DNA of 64,000 nucleotides from Lunularia cruciata (lineage: Eukaryota; Streptophyta; Marchantiopsida; Lunulariales; Lunulariaceae). Position 1 is the first letter of the stretch, and every line of letters begins with the position of its first letter. The notes beneath the pieces are model-generated. The model saw only the letters and a list, made by a program, of their open reading frames with translations, made no database searches and had not been told where the DNA came from. Made by a program: the position numbers and the translations under genes. Location: the NCBI GenBank assembly GCA_948567375.1, contig OX419759.1, forward strand, positions 62,845,493 through 62,909,492, written 5' to 3'. Of this stretch, positions 57,232-64,000 are shown piece by piece.

Positions 57232-60187
57232 GGTGCAGGTAATCACCCGCAGTATAAATAGGATATACATCCACTGAGTTTGAGCAATGAAGAATGAACC
57301 CATCCGACATGAGGGTGCGGTTTTGTGTGCCAACTTGAACTTGAACTTCTCAGCTTAACTAGAGTTTGCCCTGACGCGACACTAGTGAACCCTCATTGAT
57401 GCTTGAGTTCAAAATGAATCTTGTCGACTAAGTCTGGTTGGTGTTGTGCTAATTCAAGACAGTTTCAACCCTCAAAATCCCCGTGGTTCAAGCAGTCAGG
57501 GCCGTTAAGCTTGAATGGTAAGAGCTCCCTAAGCTCAGGAGTAGGCTATCGTCTGCTTCAAGCCTCTTGATAGATTGTTACAGTTGCTTGAAGCTCCTAC
57601 GGTATTTGTACTCCTACACGCCGACTTATCGTTGTAGTTCATGCCTCATCACTCTTTGATGCATCCTGCACTTCTGCCATGAATGCTACCTTTCAAGCGC
57701 TTGGCTTGCCAACATGCTGTAATACTTGAAGAGAGGACCGTTGTAGATCTTTAGTTACAACTCATTCGCGTTAAATAATTTTCCCAATAGATAACACCAC
57801 GATGGCAGCTATGTATCGTTTCTATGTCCTGGTGCTGAAGATGCGCTTGGAACCCCATCTAGTTTTCACTTATGCTGGATACATGTGGCAGTTCTAGCTC
57901 ATCAAATACAGATTCGTCGCACAGATTCTTTTTCTAGATGCTGACAAGCCTATCAACTTGCTGTCCAACTCAATGCGAAACTATGCTGGAATTTATCTCG
58001 GCTTACCTTAAATGTGCAGTGAATCTCAGGTAAGATAGAAGGCTGAGGAGCGATAGGGTTGTTTCAACACTGGTGGTAGGTGGAAAAGTAAGGAAATTAA
58101 GATTCTGATTAGCCATGGCGAAAGTCGTCACTGACTATCTGTTTATCCAGAGTTGCGGCTCGAGATCTTGACAACCATAGACTCGACCGCACGGCCTTGT
58201 TTACCGACCAATTCGTGAATCTGTACAACTTTTGCCTTGGATGAGAAGGAAAAAGTTTCACTCACTTATTATCTTTCCAGATTTCGACATAATCTGATGG
58301 CCTGTTGTACCTGGTTATCAACCTGGAAGTAGTGAAGTATAGACACTTATGTGTGGGTCAAACGATTATTTGTTTCATTGTTACACTACTGCGAGACGGG
58401 CGACCTCTACATCTTGTCGAATGGTAGTGAAACAGGAGACCGAAAATATTGCATCTTATGGTCCTCGCGTATTGTGAGTCAAGACGGAACTGCTAGGGTC
58501 CAGTCAAACTTTGTAGTGTAAAGCTCTTGAATATTGTTCTTGAACAGAAGGTTATGCTTACGGGACAGTCTCATGATACTCTATACAAATTTGGCGCAAT
58601 TCCGGTCAACTGCTTGAAAAATACTAATTTCTTCCTGAATGGTAATGAAAATTTGAGAAAATGGAACAAGAGAAGATGTTTAGTCTCTGAGGAGTTTCGT
58701 ATGTTACGAGACTATTATAGCCAATAGTTTCAATAAGTATTGGTAGTAGGCCCACGCATTTTGGTGTACGGGCAAACACGAGCTTCCTACGAATATCTGG
58801 ACTTTTCATGCACGCCCCGATTGGTTGTAGAAAGGACACTGCTCTACTCTCATGGCGAGTCTCTGCCTCTGCGGAATAAGTAAACATAATGTACGACACG
58901 TTTGTGAGAAAAGGTTGCTTGAGAAGAGTCTAGAATCAAGTACAACAATTGGAATATCCCAGATGTCGAAGTTCCACCTTGAACCCTACGGAATCATGCC
59001 AAGTTCTGTAGATTCTGTGATTCAGGCATTAGGTGTACACAGGATGGCCTACAAGAACTTAAGCGGTCCGTAAGATCCCATCTACTGCGACGATTAAAGT
59101 GGTTTTACCCTTTAACTCGTTGACATTTATACACGCCTGCCACACCTAATTCTTCGCTCATCCTAGTTTGAAACGTCTGGGTAGACTGTCCTTCCAATAA
59201 CTTCCTGCCGTGGTGCGTGTTTGTCAGGTTGGCAGCAAACCATTGCGAACACCGGAAATTTACACAAATGTCGCTAACAAATTCAGAATTTGCAGAAGTA
59301 CTCGTGACAAATTTTACTTAAGAAAAACTCCTGGTTGGGGGAGGGTTAAATGGGCGGCCCGGCATGACCTGCACACAAACTTCAAATCTCCACGAAAAGT
59401 ATAACTCATGAACCAGGTTCAAAAGTCTGAGGAAATTCCAGTTTCTATCTTGTCTCTGAATAGTTGTATGGAGTTGGATTTCTGAGTACTCAGCTCCAGC
59501 ACACGCACAAGCACAAGCATGGGCTGAGCTAGAAAATTCATACCGCCTGGAGAAGGATAAGCAGTGGAAAGAGAGATAACTACTGAACGATTGAGTCACG
59601 AGGGCATTCTGCTATTGACTACAAGATCTGCGAGAAACGAAAGTTTTTATTCAATTAAGTGGGGAAAGGCGAAGAACCATCGAAATACGCGAGAAGAGCT
59701 TTCTTGCTTGCGGAGCTCTGAAAAAACTGATCTAAAAACAGTTACAGAGACAGTTGTCAAATTCATCTTGAGTTAGTTGAGGTCGAGGCAGCATTTCTAT
59801 TCATTCATATCCTTAGTGATTGCAGTGTGGGAACTGAAAAATCCTCTCCCGCGGTACCAAAAGATCCAAGCTCCGGGGGTGCATCGGAACCGCCAAGGCT
59901 CCCACCCCCACCAACCAAAGATATTTTTATAATTAAAAATTTATCAGAGGTATTTTTGTAATTTCCCATTTTGTTAAGGACATCTGTGTAAATTTCCCTT
60001 GCGATAATAACATAAATTTAATATGTTTAGTCTTAACAAGCCCGACGAAAAGTTCAGATCACTCGTGCTCGTGCTCTCACCATCAACTGCCTGCACGAAA
60101 TGAAAACTCACATGCCAAGCGTGACGTTTAGAAGAAATTCCAATCTCAAGATTCTCATGGTCCACTTTGTGAAGATTCTCACCTAGA
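57232..60187. other. Intergenic region right of FHIT
   Basis: Contains the FHIT 3'UTR and about 2.7 kb of single-copy-looking DNA. Short ORFs (58527-58727, 58852-59073, 59318-59599, 59564-59776) lack domains, and most overlap others on the opposite strand. No RNA gene or mobile element recognised. Confidence 0.5.
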
Positions 60188-62125
60188 TTGAAGACTATGG
60201 AGAATGGAGTAGAAAGTTATGAAGATTTTTAGGGTTTTTAGGGTTTAGAGTGATCATTATACATTGAGAGTGACGGGTTGGGAATTTTCATTTCCAATCT
60301 CTTGGTTTTCATGATTAAGTTCCATGAGAATTTAGTTCAAAATTTTTGGAGATGGAAATTGAAAGTTATGAGAGTTTATAGATTTTAGGGTTTGGAGAGA
60401 TTGTTTTCTTATGTGAGTTGGGATGTGAAGGGTTGTGGTTTTGCAGATATGGGGAAATATGGAGAGGAACAACATGCATGTGTTACTATCACTATTCTTG
60501 TGCTAGCCATGGCTACACCTTCCCATGTGGGGTCGCCTAGAGCGGGTCGAGATACACCATTCCCGGTGTGTCACCGACGTTTTACCTCGCAAGGAGTAAA
60601 GACCCATGTGGGAAGGATGCACAAGGACTATGATTGGACCACTGGGGATGCCCACGTGAGACGAGCGACCACATCGACAACAGTGACTCTCGAGATTACT
60701 CACGTTTCGTCTATACCTTCGCTGATCGTTCCAGTGATACCAATCGAGTCGTGAGAGTGGTTAGCTTCTCAGGCGGGTTGCATTTTGGGGTTATTTGAGA
60801 CTAGTTTTCCATGTCCACGTCTATTCCATGGGCTACCCCGCACACTCCATGATGAGGCTAGACAGGCATCGCCACAGGATACCACAGATTCCACTCGATT
60901 ACGACGATGTAGGACATTGGGTCAAGCGAGAGAGTTTAGTAGAGCAGCACGAGCGCTACACCCTTTGTCTATAGTGAGTCCTACTGATGAGACTATCTCT
61001 TCTCTACGCTCATTGCATCTGATAGCAGTAGAAGGACTACCACTAGAGGTCTTAGATTATCAACCTGAGCAACCTTTATGTCTTGATAGGTTGCTATTTG
61101 CACAAGCATTGTGCATTGCCCCTCGCTTTCCTTAGGAGGCTTGTCAAGTATGGTTTATGAGCACCTTAGAGATTGCTTCTAGGCAGATGATCCTTCTAGT
61201 GGTTTTTTTGAGTTGTTTTAGGTGGTTGCAACAGTAGCGAGAAGAGACATTCCTATGTTTGTTAGTCGGGTGTTAGGTGCTAGTCGACTTCTCGCGATGG
61301 AGAAGGACACGGGAGGCATTAGACCGATTGCTATTGGAGAGATCTTTTTGCGTTTGGTCAGTCGTACCATTGTCCTTCAGCATCATTCTCACTTTCAACA
61401 ACACCTTAGTCCACATCAGTTTGGAGTAGCTACACCTGGAGGATGTGAGGCTATATCTCTAGGCACTAGAGCACTCCTAGATATTCATCCGGAGTGGGTC
61501 GTCCTACAGGTGGATGTTGAGAACGCTTTTAATAGCGTCACGCGCATCCATCTTTAAAGAGCTTAGGGAGGCTGGTGGATCCTTGGCAAGTCTCATTCCT
61601 TTTGTGTGGTCTTTTTATGGCTCTCTTGGTTCCCTTTACTACCAACATGTTGGTTTACAGGAGGGAGTCACCATCTTGGAGTCAATTGTTGGTACACATC
61701 AAGGAGATCCTTTGGGGGGGCCCTTATTTGCCATGGCTCACTTTAGAGCTCTCTTATCTACTACTTTGGCCATGCCAGGTTGTGTATTTTCTTCCTTGGC
61801 AGATGCTACACACATTGTAGGCCCTATAGATCAGATTAGGCATGCCTTTGACTACTTGACTAATGAGCTACATCTAGTAGGCTTGAGAGTCAAGGTGTCA
61901 AAGTGTAGGGCATTGTCCCCTTTAGGTATCCCTCCCCACCTTGAGCTTCCAGAGGGGTGTATCACATCCACAGATGGACTTCGTGTTCTTGGAGTGCCAG
62001 TAGGATCAAAGGATTTTGTCACACGCTTCTTGGACGTTGCCCTTGCAGAGGATGTTCTCCATGTGGATGACCTTCCATTACTAGGAGATCCGCAGGTGGC
62101 ATTTGGTATACTCTATCCCAGTATT

Positions 62126-62865
62126 TGTAATACCAAGGGTTAGCCATATGATCTAGATGTGAAATTTGGTTTGGTAACATCTAGAATGATGTTATACATG
62201 ATGTTCAAAATAGATCAGATAGAAGTATCACCAAAAGAGTACTTCTACTAATAGGGCAGAAACCGAAATAGACTTGAGAACCTTAGAACCAATAGCTAGA
62301 CATATGATTTAAAGGTGAGAATTGGTTTGGTATCATCTGGAAGGATGTTACACATGATGGACTAAACAGATCAGAAAGAGGTATCACCAAAAGGGGACTT
62401 CTACTAATAGAGTAGGAACCGAAATATGCCTGAAATCTTTGAAGGCAATTTCGGAGGCCTAAACGGATGAATTAGGCCTCGAAAATGTGCAGATTCCCCC
62501 CCCTACCAGAGGAAAGGCTGGCCTTCCCTCCCCCCTGGTTTGTCTCGTTGAGAGCTATCCAACGGTACCTTACTCATGTGATTTTGAGATTCCTACAGGA
62601 AGATTCCCTAAAAGATTCCCTCCGGTCAAAGCTCGTTTGACCAACCAGATAGGACCTAGACCAGACAGGTCACCCATCCAAGTCAGTAATCCAAGGGTGG
62701 AGCTTGCTGACATGTCACCTATCTATGTTCCTAATCCTATGGTGGAGCTTCCTTGGAGGAGATCCTCTTTGTCTATATAATAAAGAGAAGGTGCTCCCTT
62801 GGGGCATCGAATGTTTGAGTGTGCAATCTGTGTTTTCTCTCTTCTCTTGTCCTCGGAGTATTACA
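62126..62865 (+). mobile_element. Solo LTR of the element A family
   Basis: 740 bp with TGTAATAC...GTATTACA ends, matching the reverse complement of the element A LTRs. It is flanked by a perfect 5-bp target duplication GTATT (62121-62125, 62866-62870), and the R2-like coding sequence resumes on the other side. It formed by LTR-LTR recombination after a full insertion. Confidence 0.97.
62774..62780 (+). promoter_or_regulatory. TATA box of the solo LTR
   Basis: TATATAA in the LTR, about 85 bp from its end, followed by a conserved CTCCCTTGGGGCATCGAATG start region shared by all A-type LTRs. It could start transcripts into the R2-like sequence to its right; this is inferred. Confidence 0.6.
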
Positions 62866-63600
62866 GTATTGCTCGTCGACCATCCTACCTCATCCGTATA
62901 GTTCTCCCTTCACCGTCCTTCCTATCACGTCTAAGAGCATTTGATAGGAGGATTATGGGAGTCTTTGGTGATATCATTGGACCAAGGACTTTTGAGTGTG
63001 TGACAGGGGATTTGGCACGTAGACAGACGGCTCTAATGATCTCATGTGGTGGGGTTGGCTTGCTCTCTATGGAGGAGATGGCACCTATAGCATTTTTGGG
63101 TAGTTGGGCTCTCTCGGCACCCCTACTTTCCTCTTGTTTTGTGGTTGCTGATAGGCCGGTTTTGGAGACTTATGTGAAAGAGGTGGAAGTAGGAGCCTTT
63201 CTCTTTAGGTGTTATTGTGGCAGACGAGAGATAGTCTATCCCCACGAGCACGAGAGGGTTTTCCACCATTTGCTTCGCTATTGTCAGATTGGACTAGAGG
63301 TTTACAGTCTTCCTTGATGGAGCGATAGTGTGAGCATACGCTACATTCTCTCTTAGTTGACTCATCCATTCCTCAGGCTACTAGAGCACGTCTATGCTCT
63401 TGCTCTGGCAAGGATGCAGGCTCATGGATCCTAGCTTGACCGTGCATTAGGGTTTAGGGTAGAGCAGATTTCTCATATAGACTCTATTGGGGCTTAGCCC
63501 CATGTTACCTTTTTGTCTCTCCTTTGTACGCTTGATGGGGTCTTCCCATCCTTCTTTTTTCCTACGCGGTCGCCTTTTACTTTATGAATTTGTCAAAGAA

Positions 63601-64000
63601 TGTTAAGCTCACATTCATATCACTTGGAGAAAAGATTTAAGGAGCATGCCATTCTTCACAAAGTACACGATAGCTTCCTTCAGTCGTATGGAACACCAAG
63701 GAGTCCATCATATGTTGCTCATGATTACTGAAAAGTAATGAACAATAAAACAATAGAGGGTTTAAATTTAAATTGTCTTAAGGATATTTATAAAAATTTC
63801 TTAAAATTTCCAGGTACTATAGTTTTTCAGGTTTTGCCAAAATTGTAAGGTAATAAGATGAATCGTAGTTATTTTACCAAGATAAAACTGCATACTAAAA
63901 AACTCAAAACCACGGAGGTGAAGGTGATCCATCATTTTTCTTATTGGTTCCGAGCAATCAGAAAATTTTGAATAATGAGGTGAATTTGAATATAGACAAG
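63601..64000. other. Right edge, nothing recognised
   Basis: AT-rich sequence beyond the R2-like 3' end; no gene or element seen. Confidence 0.4.

Larger units (their letters stand above)
60188..63600 (+). mobile_element. R2-like non-LTR retrotransposon (copy d), split by a solo LTR
   Basis: The leader (60188-60480) is followed by a decayed C2H2 finger frame (60392-60754, CHRRFTSQGVKTHVGRMH, one Cys lost). Reverse transcriptase comes in two overlapping frames (61222-61557 and 61514-62143) and a C-terminal region at 62870-63317. RT motifs are GGIRPIAIGE, QVDVENAFNSV and GTHQGDPLGGPLF. The catalytic box reads LADATHIVG, with Ala where the second Asp is expected. An N-terminal finger with RT downstream and no AP-endonuclease suggests the R2-like group. 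The 3' end is approximate, after a C/T-rich tail. Confidence 0.8.

Noticed and set aside
60220-60250. Interstitial telomere repeat (TTTAGGG-like)
   Set aside because: Only two or three irregular units occur and they belong to the R2-like leader, recurring in other copies.

Overview
This is nuclear DNA of a plant-type eukaryote. The genes have introns with GT-AG borders, and one intron appears to be of the minor U12 AT-AC class. The window is dominated by Ty3/gypsy chromoviruses with plant-style initiator-Met primer sites, plus R2-like non-LTR elements. The single-copy genes are of kinds expected in land plants: a mid-SUN nuclear-envelope protein, an ankyrin/PGG-type membrane protein and a FHIT-type dinucleoside-triphosphate hydrolase. 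A non-seed land plant such as a bryophyte or fern relative is my guess; the sequence does not settle this.

Layout. 1-5528: left copy of a large direct duplication, carrying the 5' part of an ankyrin/PGG gene (minus strand, cut by the window edge) and its upstream region. 5529-9240: an R2-like fragment at the duplication breakpoint, then two tandem-repeat arrays and AT-rich sequence. 9293-15880: right copy of the duplication with a complete ankyrin/PGG gene. 16486-20030: a four-exon mid-SUN gene (minus). 20031-27702: mostly intergenic, with a perfect hairpin, a perfect 98-bp tandem duplication and two doubtful ORFs. 27703-53363: a nested transposon block. It holds a complete chromovirus (element A, 40055-46666, young, inside an R2-like copy), an older complete one (element B, 31087-36734, inside a coiled-coil ORF), truncated relatives (C, D, E), R2-like fragments and an inverted pair of a further repeat family. 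53364-54023: a broken PIF/Harbinger-like ORF. 54810-57231: the FHIT gene. 60188-63600: another R2-like element, split by a solo LTR of the element A family.

How the parts relate. Three cellular loci (ankyrin pair, mid-SUN, FHIT) sit at the flanks and look intact. I see no operon-like or pathway link between them; the middle is layered transposons. The most notable point is in FHIT. Conserved protein sequence is restored only if a 3-nt micro-exon is spliced between an ordinary GT-AG intron and a U12-type AT-AC intron. The second is a cluster of heat-shock-element-like motifs in the LTRs of the element B family. The third is the repeated insertion of element A-family LTR retrotransposons into one R2-like family.
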